The notes under the pieces: generated by a model | The model's database searches: none | What the model saw: the letters and a program-made list of their open reading frames with translations, nothing else | Told to the model about the DNA's origin: nothing | Origin: an uncultured Bacilli bacterium | GTDB taxonomy: Bacteria; Bacillota_I; Bacilli_A; RF39; UBA660 | Assembly (NCBI GenBank): GCA_944358305.1 | Contig: CALVQK010000010.1 | Location: 1-57,916, forward strand | Length of the DNA stretch: 57,916 bases | Direction: 5' to 3' | In this document: piece by piece, positions 25,281-34,355 of the stretch | Layout: each line of letters opens with the position of its first letter | Numbering within the stretch: the stretch's first letter is position 1 | Made by a program: the position numbers and the translations under genes

Positions 25281-27474
25281 ATAAAGTTTCATTCATATTA
25301 TTTATTTCAGGAATTGGAGTAATTTGTCCTTGATTTTCATTGTTATTTTCGAATAGTGTGCTAGTATCATTATTTAGAAAAGATTGATTATTAGGAGATG
25401 TTCCTTCATTTCCTATATTAAATAATGGTTGAACTGGTTGATCACTATTAACATCTTTTGCAGGATTAGGATTATCATTAATTAAAGGTTCTACCTCTTG
25501 TTTAGGCGCAGTCTCACTACTATTAGTTATATCAGGTGCTAACTCAGGTATTCCTGTGTTAATAGATCCTTGATTCATAAAATTATTTGTAGGGGTTGTT
25601 TGGTAGGAAATATTACTCATATTAGATGAGGTGTTACTAACATTATTTGTCTCTACATTACTTGGAATATTGTTATTATTATAATTAGTAGTATTTTGGC
25701 TACTAACATTGTTAGCATGTCCATTCCAAATTTTAACAACATCACAGTTACCACTCATTGGCATTGGATTAGGCATTTTTAATTTAACTATTAGTGGAAT
25801 TTTAAAAGCACTACCAAAGCCTAGACAAGTTCCTGATTGAAGACTCTTTTGTTTTTCTACAATTTCATCTGAAATATTAGGAACCATTTTCTTAATATAA
25901 TCAACATCAGTTGGATGGTTCATCTTAAATATTAAAAAGTTTGAACATTGAGAAATAACCGTATCAGACATTTCTACTGGTCTTTGGGTAATTAATCCTA
26001 AAATAAGTCCATATTTACGTCCCTCTTTAGCGATACGTTCAAAGATATTATAACCAATTAAGAATCTATCTCTATCATTTTGAATGTAACGATGTGCTTC
26101 TTCTACAAAGATATGGAAAGGTATACTTGCTCTATCTTTTAATCCTTTAGTAAATTCAAATAGAAGTCTTGAATATATTTTAGTTATAACTTTAGCGAAA
26201 TCATCATCTACATCATCTAAGTTAATATTTACTAATTGATATTTTTTACCATTACTAATCATTAAATCAGATAAATAGTTTTCTAAAGAAATATAAGTAC
26301 CTTTTTCCCATTTAAAATAATTAGAATTAGTTGAAGTAATTAAAGAATGAAGTCTTACTTTTAAAGTAACAGCATCTCCATAAGTATTTTCATTACGTAA
26401 CCAACCTTCACTAATTAAAGTAAAGTTTAAAGCTTTCTCTAAGTCTTCTAGAGTATAATAACAATGTTTATCAGGCTCAAAATTATCATATTCATCGTTT
26501 ATAAAGCTCGAAACATATTCTGTTAATAAAACACTCTCAGAAAACTGTCCATGAGAATCAATTAAGAAGCATTCTCTAAATTTACGAACATAACCTATTC
26601 CTTGAACTGGTGCTTCTAAATTAAATTGATCTGTAGAGCAGCTGTTAAGGATAGAAAATACTTCATTTCTTTTATTAGGAGCTGTTCCATTAGTATAAAG
26701 AATGGTCATAATAGCTTTAGCGATTAAGTGATTTTTATATTTATTAGCATCAACGCCTGTAGTAGCAAAGATACGAGCTAATTTTAACATTCTTTCAATT
26801 ATTGGTAATTGTGAATGTTCAGTTGCTTGTAAAAGAATAGTTAAATCATCTTCATTAAGTAAGAAGATTGGTAAACGTAAAGGCTCTCCTTTATGTTCTA
26901 CTTCATTAGTTGTAATAAAACGATAATTGTAGTTAGAATTTATGCTACTTAGATTTTTAAAGGCATTATAGTATTCACCAGATGAATCAAATAAAAGAAT
27001 ATTTGATTTATATGGGAATAATCTTTGATCTTCAAACATGTTTTGCATGATTCTAGAAATACCACAAGATTTACCACTACCACTATTACCAAAGATAGCG
27101 AAATGGTTACTAAAGAAATTATTTACATCTAGATATACTGGAAAATCATTATAAAATGGACTTACTCCAAGAGGCATATAGCCTTTCTTATCTTCTCCTA
27201 CAATCATAGGAATTTCTTCTTGTTTAATTACTCTAATTTTAGCATCAAGAGAAGGTTTTCTTAAAACACCTCCTACTAAATGTCCATTTGTTATTTCTCC
27301 TAAGAATCTTGCTTTAACAACACCATCAGTTAAATCATCTACTTCTCCTAAGATAGTTTTATCTTTATCTTCAAAGATTAAATGTAAGTTCATCAAGTTT
27401 ATTGCTACTTCAGCATCTTCTTTTAATTTAATATTGGCACTTTGGTCACTAATATAAATTATTTTATCAAACAT
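25279..27474 (-). CDS. HerA-like (DUF87) hexameric P-loop ATPase
   Basis: The 731-residue protein has a HAS-barrel-like N-terminal domain (1-115), then a FtsK/HerA ATPase domain with Walker A GNSGSGKSCG (about 130-140), Walker B IFVEEAHRYI (about 475), and the RFLIGYNIFERIAKEGRKYG and LITQRPVEMSDTVISQCSN motifs with the arginine finger. Residues 580-731 are a low-complexity tail rich in Asn, Ser, Thr and Pro with no fold. In bacteria HerA proteins work as DNA pumps or with nuclease partners. No NurA-like nuclease is next to it. It is upstream of a terminator, then the 411-residue gene. Confidence 0.85.
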   Translation of the reverse strand: MFDKIIYISDQSANIKLKEDAEVAINLMNLHLIFEDKDKTILGEVDDLTDGVVKARFLGEITNGHLVGGVLRKPSLDAKIRVIKQEEIPMIVGEDKKGYMPLGVSPFYNDFPVYLDVNNFFSNHFAIFGNSGSGKSCGISRIMQNMFEDQRLFPYKSNILLFDSSGEYYNAFKNLSSINSNYNYRFITTNEVEHKGEPLRLPIFLLNEDDLTILLQATEHSQLPIIERMLKLARIFATTGVDANKYKNHLIAKAIMTILYTNGTAPNKRNEVFSILNSCSTDQFNLEAPVQGIGYVRKFRECFLIDSHGQFSESVLLTEYVSSFINDEYDNFEPDKHCYYTLEDLEKALNFTLISEGWLRNENTYGDAVTLKVRLHSLITSTNSNYFKWEKGTYISLENYLSDLMISNGKKYQLVNINLDDVDDDFAKVITKIYSRLLFEFTKGLKDRASIPFHIFVEEAHRYIQNDRDRFLIGYNIFERIAKEGRKYGLILGLITQRPVEMSDTVISQCSNFLIFKMNHPTDVDYIKKMVPNISDEIVEKQKSLQSGTCLGFGSAFKIPLIVKLKMPNPMPMSGNCDVVKIWNGHANNVSSQNTTNYNNNNIPSNVETNNVSNTSSNMSNISYQTTPTNNFMNQGSINTGIPELAPDITNSSETAPKQEVEPLINDNPNPAKDVNSDQPVQPLFNIGNEGTSPNNQSFLNNDTSTLFENNNENQGQITPIPEINNMNETL

Positions 27475-27535
27475 ATCACAGGTCTCCTTTATTCTATAGA
27501 TAAATTATACCTTTAAATACAAAAAGTGACAAGAG

Positions 27536-27835
27536 TTAGATTGAAATTACTTCTTGTAATTTACGTTTTAACTCATCATCACTTATTTCTTTTATTATTT
27601 TTTCTAACATTTCATTTTTCTTTGCTAGTTTTAAATTAGATTCATAATTTTCTAGTCTTTTTATTGTTTCTTTTAATTGTTTATGGACAGCATTTCTACT
27701 AATTCCATATTTATCTCCTAGTTCTCTTAAAGATAAATTTTTAAAATAATATTCTTCAAAGTATGACTTTTGCTTATCTGTTAAGAGATTACCGTAAATA
27801 TCATAAAGTAAAGTATAGTAGACTAATTCTTTCAT
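27536..27835 (-). CDS. ylxM: YlxM/P13 (UPF0122) DNA-binding regulator
   Basis: This 99-residue helix-turn-helix protein resembles sigma-70 region 4 (YFEEYYFKNLSLRELGDKYG, then ISRNAVHKQLKETIKRLENY). In Firmicutes the gene usually stands between ftsY and ffh. Here it follows ftsY but ffh is 6 kb away. A role in tuning signal recognition particle genes has been proposed for the family. It starts 2 bp after the membrane-protein gene. Confidence 0.9.
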   Translation of the reverse strand: MKELVYYTLLYDIYGNLLTDKQKSYFEEYYFKNLSLRELGDKYGISRNAVHKQLKETIKRLENYESNLKLAKKNEMLEKIIKEISDDELKRKLQEVISI

Positions 27836-27836
27836 T

Positions 27837-28139
27837 TTAAAATCCTAATAGTTTTAATACAGCTAGAATGATTGAACCTAATCCAATAATTACATAAAGA
27901 ATTGTTAAGTTTCTTCTTTTATATATTAAATAATTATTTAGTCCCATAACTAAAAGGGTAATACCTAAAAATATTTCAAAAATATAAATAAGATCTGTTT
28001 TAAAAATAGTAACTATTCCAAAGATTATTAGTCCTATTGTTAAAAAGAACTGTAATGCTATTAATACTTTTAGATAACCAAATTTTTTTTCTTGTTCCTT
28101 TTTAGCTTTAGGGTTTAGTTGTGTAACACTCTTACTCAT
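27837..28139 (-). CDS. small polytopic membrane protein
   Basis: The 100-residue protein (MSKSVTQLNPKAKK start at 28139) has a basic N-terminus and three hydrophobic segments (about 24-44, 48-65, 76-96). No recognised family. The ATG overlaps the ftsY stop by 8 bp with a GGAGGAAAGT ribosome site, so it is translationally coupled between ftsY and ylxM. The longer frame upstream is inside ftsY and is not used. Confidence 0.75.
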   Translation of the reverse strand: MSKSVTQLNPKAKKEQEKKFGYLKVLIALQFFLTIGLIIFGIVTIFKTDLIYIFEIFLGITLLVMGLNNYLIYKRRNLTILYVIIGLGSIILAVLKLLGF

Positions 28140-29145
28140 TACTTTCCTCCATAAAGTCTTTAAAAAGACTATAAATATATTTTTCAATATCGAATTCTTG
28201 TAAATCTTTAGCTGTTTCTCCAAGGCCTATATACTTAACAGGAAGATTTACTTCTTCTTTAATAGCTAAGACAATACCTCCTTTAGCAGTACCATCTAAT
28301 TTAGTTAATACAATCCCTGTTAAGTCTGTTATTTCTTTAAAGGCCTTAGCTTGACTTATACCATTTTGACCTGTAGTAGCATCTATTACAAGTAGTGTTT
28401 CATCAGGAGATCTATTTATTACTTTTTTAATAACTCTATTTATTTTTTCAAGTTCCATCATTAAGTTTGTTTTATTTTGTAAACGCCCTGCTGTATCAAT
28501 TAAAACGGTATCAATATCATTATTTAAAGCATATTCTAAGCCTTCATAAACAACGCTAGCAGGATCTACTCCTTCTTTTTTACCATAGAAGTCTACATTA
28601 ATACGTTCAGCCCACTCTTTTAATTGAGATACAGCTCCGGCTCTAAAAGTATCACCAGCTACTAATAAGACTTTTCGATTTTGTTCTTTTTCTTTTAGAG
28701 CGAGTTTAGCAATAGTAGTTGTTTTACCAACACCATTTACACCAACAAATAAATAAACTGTTGGTTTATCATTAGATCTTTTTAAATTAGTTGATAAGAA
28801 TTCTCCATTTACATAGATAATAAATAATTCATCAACTATTATTTCTTTTAAAAGAGAAGGATCTGTTATTTTTTCATCTTTTACTCTTTTTCTTAACTTT
28901 TCCATAAAGTTCATAACAGTATTAACACCAATATCAGCATTAATTAAAATTTCTTCTAATTCTTCAAAATATTCTTCATTAATTTTATTATAACGTTTAG
29001 TTAAATCTAAAAGTCTTGAGGAAAAGGTATTACGGCTTTTAGTAAGTCCTTTGTCATAAACTTCTAAACTTTCTTTTTCTTCTGTTTTTATTTCTTTAGT
29101 TTCTTTTTTAACAAATTTATCTTTTAATTTACTAAAAAAACTCAT
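28132..29145 (-). CDS. ftsY: signal recognition particle receptor FtsY
   Basis: FtsY (337 residues) is the membrane-associated GTPase that docks Ffh-ribosome complexes. A short Lys/Glu-rich A region (1-30) is followed by N (about 35-115) and G domains with VGVNGVGKTTTIAKLA, DTFRAGAVSQL, DTAGRL and TKLDGTAKGG. The C-terminal IGLGETAKDLQEFD is the conserved ending. Length is normal. It is the first gene of an ftsY-membrane protein-ylxM operon. Confidence 0.96.
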   Translation of the reverse strand: MSFFSKLKDKFVKKETKEIKTEEKESLEVYDKGLTKSRNTFSSRLLDLTKRYNKINEEYFEELEEILINADIGVNTVMNFMEKLRKRVKDEKITDPSLLKEIIVDELFIIYVNGEFLSTNLKRSNDKPTVYLFVGVNGVGKTTTIAKLALKEKEQNRKVLLVAGDTFRAGAVSQLKEWAERINVDFYGKKEGVDPASVVYEGLEYALNNDIDTVLIDTAGRLQNKTNLMMELEKINRVIKKVINRSPDETLLVIDATTGQNGISQAKAFKEITDLTGIVLTKLDGTAKGGIVLAIKEEVNLPVKYIGLGETAKDLQEFDIEKYIYSLFKDFMEESNE

Positions 29146-29198
29146 AAAGTATCACCCATGTTTATTTTAACATAGTTTTACTTTAGTTTAAAGAAATA

Positions 29199-29480
29199 TT
29201 AATTGGAAAGTAAATTAGAAAGAAAATTATATCCTATATATTTTTCTACTGATACTAAATTTTTTTCATTAATAGTTATAATCTTTTTATTATCTTCTAT
29301 TAAATAAGAAATTTTTACTCCGAAGAAGTCAGCGATTAATCTTATGTTACTAAGTTTATCTCCCCTACCATTTATTAAATCTAATAATGTAGTATAAGGA
29401 ATAGCTATTTTCTTAGAAAGTTGAAGATAACTATTTATATTATTGATTTTCATTAACTCATTTAATGTTTCTATGTTCAT
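29199..29480 (-). CDS. small helix-turn-helix protein
   Basis: The first 60 residues of this 93-residue protein form a Cro/XRE-type fold (MNIETLNELMKINNINSYL, then KKIAIPYTTLLDLINGRGDK and VKISYLIED). The remainder (NEKNLVSVEKYIGYNFLSN) is unassigned. It probably represses itself or a neighbour. The gene is preceded by a GGAGGTTTTGT ribosome site and stands alone. Confidence 0.75.
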   Translation of the reverse strand: MNIETLNELMKINNINSYLQLSKKIAIPYTTLLDLINGRGDKLSNIRLIADFFGVKISYLIEDNKKIITINEKNLVSVEKYIGYNFLSNLLSN

Positions 29481-29752
29481 ACAAAACCTCCAGTTGTTCT
29501 TATTATAATTTGTTAAAAAATAAAAGCAAGATGTTTAAACGTTTTTACGAAAACTCGTATATGTGCTTGTTTCTTTTAAAATAAATTCTGTTCTATTAGT
29601 TTTTATGGATGAAACTATTTATCATAATGCTTGCCTTTACTTATACCAAATAATACGACCTGTATTTTCATAATAATCAATAGATACGCTATTCCTAGTA
29701 AACAATTTGAAATACTTTTGCAGAGCTTAATTTTTTATTAATTACTTATATT
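29481..29752. other. intergenic region with a possible coding relic
   Basis: No intact gene. On the minus strand, 29637-29726 is open for 29 codons and reads like protein (ALQKYFKLFTRN and then IDYYENTGRIIWYK) but has no start or ribosome site, so it may be the end of a decayed gene. The chance of a random open stretch of this length in AT-rich DNA is not small. Confidence 0.35.
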
Positions 29753-30340
29753 CTAAAATCCCATATATAATTCAACTATTTCATGCTTAGTAATTTTCTT
29801 TTCTTCCATCAGTTTATGATTATCATAATAGAATTTAAATATTTTCTCAAAAATGCTGCAATAATTATAAAAAGCAACATAAGCTCTTGCTAAAGGTACC
29901 TCTGTAGCAATTTCCATATCATCATAGGTAATACTTGCCTTTCCATTGTTTTTTATAAAACACAATTTTCCCTCTTGCTTTTCTCCGATAGATAAAATCC
30001 TACTGTCAAATTTATAAAATAAGCTTTTTACTAAATCCTCATCACCTTTTTCTATTATACTTCTAATCTTCCTTCCAGTAATATGATCAATGTTATAATC
30101 ATTTAATTTTTTGTACAATATCAATGCCCATATTAAGGCTTTGTCTTTATCAAACTCCTCTTTTTTTAAGATATAATTTGCTCTATGAACTTCATATACA
30201 TAATATACTTTTCCTTTTAAAGTTATCATAATATAATCTTCAATATTGTTTATGTTATTAGGACTCTCAATAGAAGTTAATTTACCATTTTCTTGCACTT
30301 GTATCCCAAATGATTTTAGAAAACTCTCTATACCATTCAA
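29753..30340 (-). CDS. soluble protein of unknown function (195 aa)
   Basis: The protein has no signal peptide or membrane segment. It is a mixed alpha/beta protein with a strand pair (DYIMITLKGKVYYVYEVHRA) followed by helices (FDKDKALIWALILYKKLND; PLARAYVAFYNYCSIFEKIF). The strand-helix arrangement recalls some polymorphic-toxin immunity proteins, but no family is recognised and no toxin gene is near. It is isolated between two long non-coding gaps, with an AAAGGAAAGATAAAA ribosome site. Confidence 0.6.
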   Translation of the reverse strand: MNGIESFLKSFGIQVQENGKLTSIESPNNINNIEDYIMITLKGKVYYVYEVHRANYILKKEEFDKDKALIWALILYKKLNDYNIDHITGRKIRSIIEKGDEDLVKSLFYKFDSRILSIGEKQEGKLCFIKNNGKASITYDDMEIATEVPLARAYVAFYNYCSIFEKIFKFYYDNHKLMEEKKITKHEIVELYMGF

Positions 30341-30717
30341 TTTTATCTTTCCTTTCTCTTGTCTAAAATTTAATTAGAAAAGCTTCTAGCACTAATTATA
30401 TTTAATATTTTCTACTTTACTAAAACATGATAATATCATTACAATTTTTATTATACTGCAAGTATCAATGTTAATAAAGTGGCATTTACTTATTTTCAAT
30501 TTTCTTATAAAAACTAAGAGCATTAAAAAAGTAATATACTATTTTCTTAATAATTTTATATGTTAAATTTTATTTTTAAATATATAAATAGTTGAATGAA
30601 GATATACTTTCACAGCTTTTTTTCTTTAGCTTTTAATAGTAATATTATTTTTGATATATATGTAGCCAATATAAATTAGTTACATATAATACTTTGAACT
30701 GAAAGGAGGATTTTAGT
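30341..30717. other. 377-bp non-coding gap before the ABC operon
   Basis: Very AT-rich with no open frame of note. It should hold the promoter of the ABC transporter operon: a TATAAT hexamer at about 30686-30691 is the best -10 candidate, but no good -35 box stands 17 bp upstream. I looked for TPP, SAM, cobalamin and T-box consensus blocks and saw none. A minus-strand promoter for the 195-residue gene must also be here. Confidence 0.5.
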
Positions 30718-31713
30718 TTGAAAAAAACAATTATTTATATCGTTGTTATTCTAGTTATTTTTGCTTTAGCTTGTGCTGTATTATTTAACTTTAATAAGAA
30801 AGATGATAAAGATGAAAAGAGTCTTGAAACAGTAAGACTTGCAGAAGTTGCTCATACTATTTTCTATGCACCAATGTATGTAGCGATTGAGGAAGGATAT
30901 TTTGAAGATGTTGGCATTGATATTGAACTTACTCTTGCTAGTGGTGCTGATAAGGTAAGTGCAGCGGTATTATCTGGAGATGCTGATGTTGGTTTTGCAG
31001 GAAGTGAAGCGACTATTTATGTGTATAATGGTGGTGAAAAAGATTATCTTAAAACTTTTGCTCAATTAACACAGAAAGATGGATCGTTTATAGTAGCACG
31101 TGAAGATATTGAAGATTTTACACTTGATGATTTAGTTGGTAAGACCATAATTGGTGGTAGAGCTGGAGGAATGCCTGAGATGACACTTGAATGGGCCTTA
31201 ACTGATGCAGGAATAGATCCTAAAGAAGATGTTAATATTGATACATCTGTAGCTTTTTCAGCGATGAGTAGTGCTTTTATTGGTGGAACAGGAGACTTTG
31301 TAGCTTTATTTGAACCTAATGCTTTACAACTTGAACAAGAAGGTTATGGTTATGTTGTAGCAAGTTTAGGAGAAATTGGTGGAGTTGTTCCTTATACAGC
31401 TTTCTTTGCTAGAGATAGTTATTTAAATGAAAATAAAGAACTTATCGCCAACTTTGAAAAGGCAATTCAAAAAGGACTTGACTTTGTACATAATAAATCT
31501 GATAAAGAAGTGGCCGAAGCAATAATAGATCAATTCCCTGATACATCACTTGATGATTTAACTAGTGTTGTAGAAAGATATAGATCTATTGATGCTTGGC
31601 CAGATACAACTGAATTTACTGAAGAGTCATTTGACCACTTACAAGATATAATGATTAACGCTAATGAGCTTGATAGTAAAGTTCCATTTAGTGACTTGAT
31701 GTATGAAGAATAA
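30718..31713 (+). CDS. ABC transporter substrate-binding protein, NitT/TauT (NMT1/SsuA-like)
   Basis: The protein (331 residues) should capture a small organic or inorganic substrate outside the cell. The TTG start follows AAAGGAGGATTTTAG. A hydrophobic N-terminus (about 3-23) ends in FALAC, a non-canonical lipobox, so it is either a lipoprotein or signal-anchored. The type 2 periplasmic fold shows FYAPMYVAIEEGYFEDVGID, GDADVGFAGSEATIYVY and an FVALFEPNALQLEQEG block. Substrate cannot be inferred. The stop overlaps the ATPase start by 11 bp. The transporter is crippled because the ATPase gene is split. Confidence 0.88.
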   Translation: MKKTIIYIVVILVIFALACAVLFNFNKKDDKDEKSLETVRLAEVAHTIFYAPMYVAIEEGYFEDVGIDIELTLASGADKVSAAVLSGDADVGFAGSEATIYVYNGGEKDYLKTFAQLTQKDGSFIVAREDIEDFTLDDLVGKTIIGGRAGGMPEMTLEWALTDAGIDPKEDVNIDTSVAFSAMSSAFIGGTGDFVALFEPNALQLEQEGYGYVVASLGEIGGVVPYTAFFARDSYLNENKELIANFEKAIQKGLDFVHNKSDKEVAEAIIDQFPDTSLDDLTSVVERYRSIDAWPDTTEFTEESFDHLQDIMINANELDSKVPFSDLMYEE

Positions 31714-32128
31714 TATTTTAGAAATTACACATTTATCTAAAAATTATCAAGATAAAACAGGAGAAATAGAGGCAATTAGGGATGTTAACTTAGAAGTTAG
31801 TGAAGGAAAATTCATTGTTATTGTAGGACCAAGTGGCTGTGGTAAAAGTACTCTTTTATCGATACTTGCTAATTTAGATAATAAATCTAGTGGAAAAATT
31901 AGTTTTTCTAAAGATAATATAAAGGTAGGTTATATGCTTCAAAAGGATAGTTTGTTTCCTTGGCTTAGCATTTTAGATAATTGCCTTTTAGGTCTTAAGT
32001 TAAAAGGTAAAATTAAGAAAGATGATAAAGAGTATGTCTTAAAATTACTTGATACTTATGGTTTAAGTGAATTTAAAGACAAATTTCCTAATAGTCTATC
32101 TGGTGGTATGAGACAAAGAGTTGGTTGA
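31703..32128 (+). pseudogene. 5' fragment of ABC ATPase gene, cut by the element
   Basis: This is the first part of a SsuB/TauB-type ATPase. It keeps Walker A (GPSGCGKST, residues 42-50), the Q-loop (YMLQKDSLFPWL) and the signature LSGGMRQRV (132-140), then reads one Gly and a TGA supplied by the element. Walker B, the D-loop and the H-loop lie on the other side, at 41236-41571. Joined at the GT dinucleotide (32120-32121 to 41238), the two pieces give 753 nt, a perfect 250-residue ATPase. As it stands it cannot hydrolyse ATP. Confidence 0.92.
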
Positions 32129-32144
32129 GTATTATTAAGACACA
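32099..32144. other. attL: left junction of the element
   Basis: Host sequence ending ATGAGACAAAGA joins the element at GT (32120-32121). The element arm 32122-32144 is the reverse complement, at 20 of 23 positions, of the arm at 41213-41235. Confidence 0.85.
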
Positions 32145-32171
32145 AAAAGAACTGATTTTATGTCAGTTCGT
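32144..32171 (-). terminator. terminator after copA
   Basis: GAACTGA (32149-32155) pairs with TCAGTTC (32163-32169). On the minus strand it is followed by TTTTTG. It ends the metal operon just inside the left junction. Confidence 0.7.
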
Positions 32172-32172
32172 T

Positions 32173-34353
32173 TTATATTTTCATCTTGCTTAGTCTTAAG
32201 GAGTTTATAACTACTGTTAAACTACTAATAGTCATGGCAATACTTGCAAACATAGGATTCATACTTATTCCATAATTTTCTAATAACCCAATTGCGATAG
32301 GTATCATAAGTAAATTATAGAAGAAAGCCCAGAATAAGTTCTCTTTAATGATGAGATATGCTTTTTTACTTATTTTAATAAGGTCTAAAATATTAGAAAT
32401 ATCATTGTTCATAAGGATGACATCAGCAGAGTCCATGGCAACATCAGTGCCATCATTAACACTTATACCAATAGTTGAGTTTACTAAAGCAGGCGCATCA
32501 TTAATACCATCTCCTACCATTATTACTTTTTTACCTTTATTAGTAAGATCTTTAATAACAGAGGCTTTTTTCTTTGGTAAGACATTAGATATTACTTTAG
32601 TTATACCTAACTCTTTTGCAATTATTTCTGCAGTTACTTCATTATCTCCTGTTAACATAATTACTTCGATGTTATTATCTTTAAATTTACTAATAACATC
32701 TTTTATATTAGATCTAACTATATCTTTGACACCAATAATACCAATAACATTATTATCTTCTATTATATAGATAATACTACAGCCATTATTTATTAAATTA
32801 TTATAATCTTCTTCATGTTTATCTTTTATTTTCAAATCTTTTAATAAAGAACTGTTTCCTAAATAGTATTCTTTATTATCTATATTTGCTTTTATACCTT
32901 TACCGCTTATTGTTTTAAAGTCAGTTACTTCTAGCTTCTCTTCAACTTTAAAGGCTGTGCTGATAGGATGAGATGAGTTCTTTTCAATATTAGAGACAAT
33001 GTTAATTAAATCATTATCTTTATAGTTAGAGTAATTATAAGTCTTAAAGATTTTTAAATTACCAAAAGTAAGGGTTCCTGTTTTATCAAAGACAACTGTA
33101 TCAATAGTTCTTGCTTTCTCTAAAACTTCACTGTTTCTTAAGAATAAGCCCTTTTTTGCACAGATTCCATTACTTACAACTACTACTAGAGGAACAGCAA
33201 GTCCTAAGGCACAAGGACAAGCGACTACTAGAACTGTTACCATGTGGATTAGGGATGTTTCTAAAGATAAGCCTACAAGAAGCTGAATTATAAATGTTAG
33301 AAAGGCAATGATTAAGATAACATGTACAAAGATACCACTTACTTTATCGGCGATTCTTTGGATTCTTGTTTTAGTATTAGTAGATTCTACTACTAGTTTA
33401 ACTATTTCAGAAATAGTAGAGTCTTTTCCTATTTTCTTGGCAGTATATTCAATAATTCCGTCATAACTAATAGAGCCAGCGATTAACTTTGATCCTTTTT
33501 CTTTTAAGACTGGGGCACTTTCTCCTGTGATAAAGCTTTCATTAACATAGGTTTTACCTTTAGTAACAATACCATCGACAGCGATTTTCTCTCCTGCTTT
33601 ACAAATTAGAGTATCCCCTACTTCTACTTCGTCAATAGTTACTTTTAACTCTTTATTATTCTTTTTAACTACAGCATAACTTGGAGTTATTTGTACTAAT
33701 TTCCTAATAGCATCTTTTGTTTTATCTTTACTTGAGTCTTCGATAATACGACCTAGTTTAATAAAGTATATAACCATACAAGTAGATTCAAAATATAAGT
33801 TATGGATATAAGTGTTATTTCCTTCTAATATATTTATATAACTATAAAGACTATATAAGAAACTAAAGATGACACTAAACATTACTAAAGTATCCATGTT
33901 AGGCATCTTATGAAGTAAATTCTTTATACCACTTTTAATAATATCTAGTCCATAAATTAAATATACGAAAGTAATTATCAACAGAGTTGTGGATAAAATA
34001 AGAGGATATTTGTGATTAAGATAAGGAATACTTGGTAAGTTTAGCATATCACCCATAGAGATATACATCATAAAGATAATTAATATTCCTAAAAGAATTA
34101 ATTTTATTTTATCAGTTTTATTAGTAACTTTATCTTCTATTCCCTTAAATTCTCCTAGACTAGTAAAGCCTGCTTCTTTAATAAATCTTTCTATATCTTT
34201 TACAGTTATATTTTCATAGTAAATAGTAGCGATAGATAAGACTAGATTAACAGTGGCATCATTCACTCCCTCTTGTTTGTTTAGATACTTTTCAAGACCA
34301 GATGAACAGGCACTACAAGTCATTCCACCTATTTTTAAAACTATTTTTTTCAT
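32173..34353 (-). CDS. copA: Cu+-exporting P-type ATPase
   Basis: The 726-residue membrane pump has one N-terminal metal-binding domain (GGMTCSACSSG, Cys13 and Cys16) and eight predicted helices with the CPC ion site in VACPCALGLAVP. The phosphorylation motif is DKTGTLTFG, with HP in SSHPIS and the hinge GDGINDAPAL. The P1B-1 signature is complete: FFYNLLMIPIAIG in helix 7 and MTISS in helix 8, which points to Cu+/Ag+ export. It follows the second ATPase by 2 bp in the operon led by an ArsR-type repressor. Confidence 0.92.
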   Translation of the reverse strand: MKKIVLKIGGMTCSACSSGLEKYLNKQEGVNDATVNLVLSIATIYYENITVKDIERFIKEAGFTSLGEFKGIEDKVTNKTDKIKLILLGILIIFMMYISMGDMLNLPSIPYLNHKYPLILSTTLLIITFVYLIYGLDIIKSGIKNLLHKMPNMDTLVMFSVIFSFLYSLYSYINILEGNNTYIHNLYFESTCMVIYFIKLGRIIEDSSKDKTKDAIRKLVQITPSYAVVKKNNKELKVTIDEVEVGDTLICKAGEKIAVDGIVTKGKTYVNESFITGESAPVLKEKGSKLIAGSISYDGIIEYTAKKIGKDSTISEIVKLVVESTNTKTRIQRIADKVSGIFVHVILIIAFLTFIIQLLVGLSLETSLIHMVTVLVVACPCALGLAVPLVVVVSNGICAKKGLFLRNSEVLEKARTIDTVVFDKTGTLTFGNLKIFKTYNYSNYKDNDLINIVSNIEKNSSHPISTAFKVEEKLEVTDFKTISGKGIKANIDNKEYYLGNSSLLKDLKIKDKHEEDYNNLINNGCSIIYIIEDNNVIGIIGVKDIVRSNIKDVISKFKDNNIEVIMLTGDNEVTAEIIAKELGITKVISNVLPKKKASVIKDLTNKGKKVIMVGDGINDAPALVNSTIGISVNDGTDVAMDSADVILMNNDISNILDLIKISKKAYLIIKENLFWAFFYNLLMIPIAIGLLENYGISMNPMFASIAMTISSLTVVINSLRLSKMKI

Positions 34354-34355
34354 AA

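Noticed and set aside
30341-30717. Riboswitch before the ABC operon
   Set aside because: No conserved TPP, SAM, cobalamin or similar core sequence could be seen.
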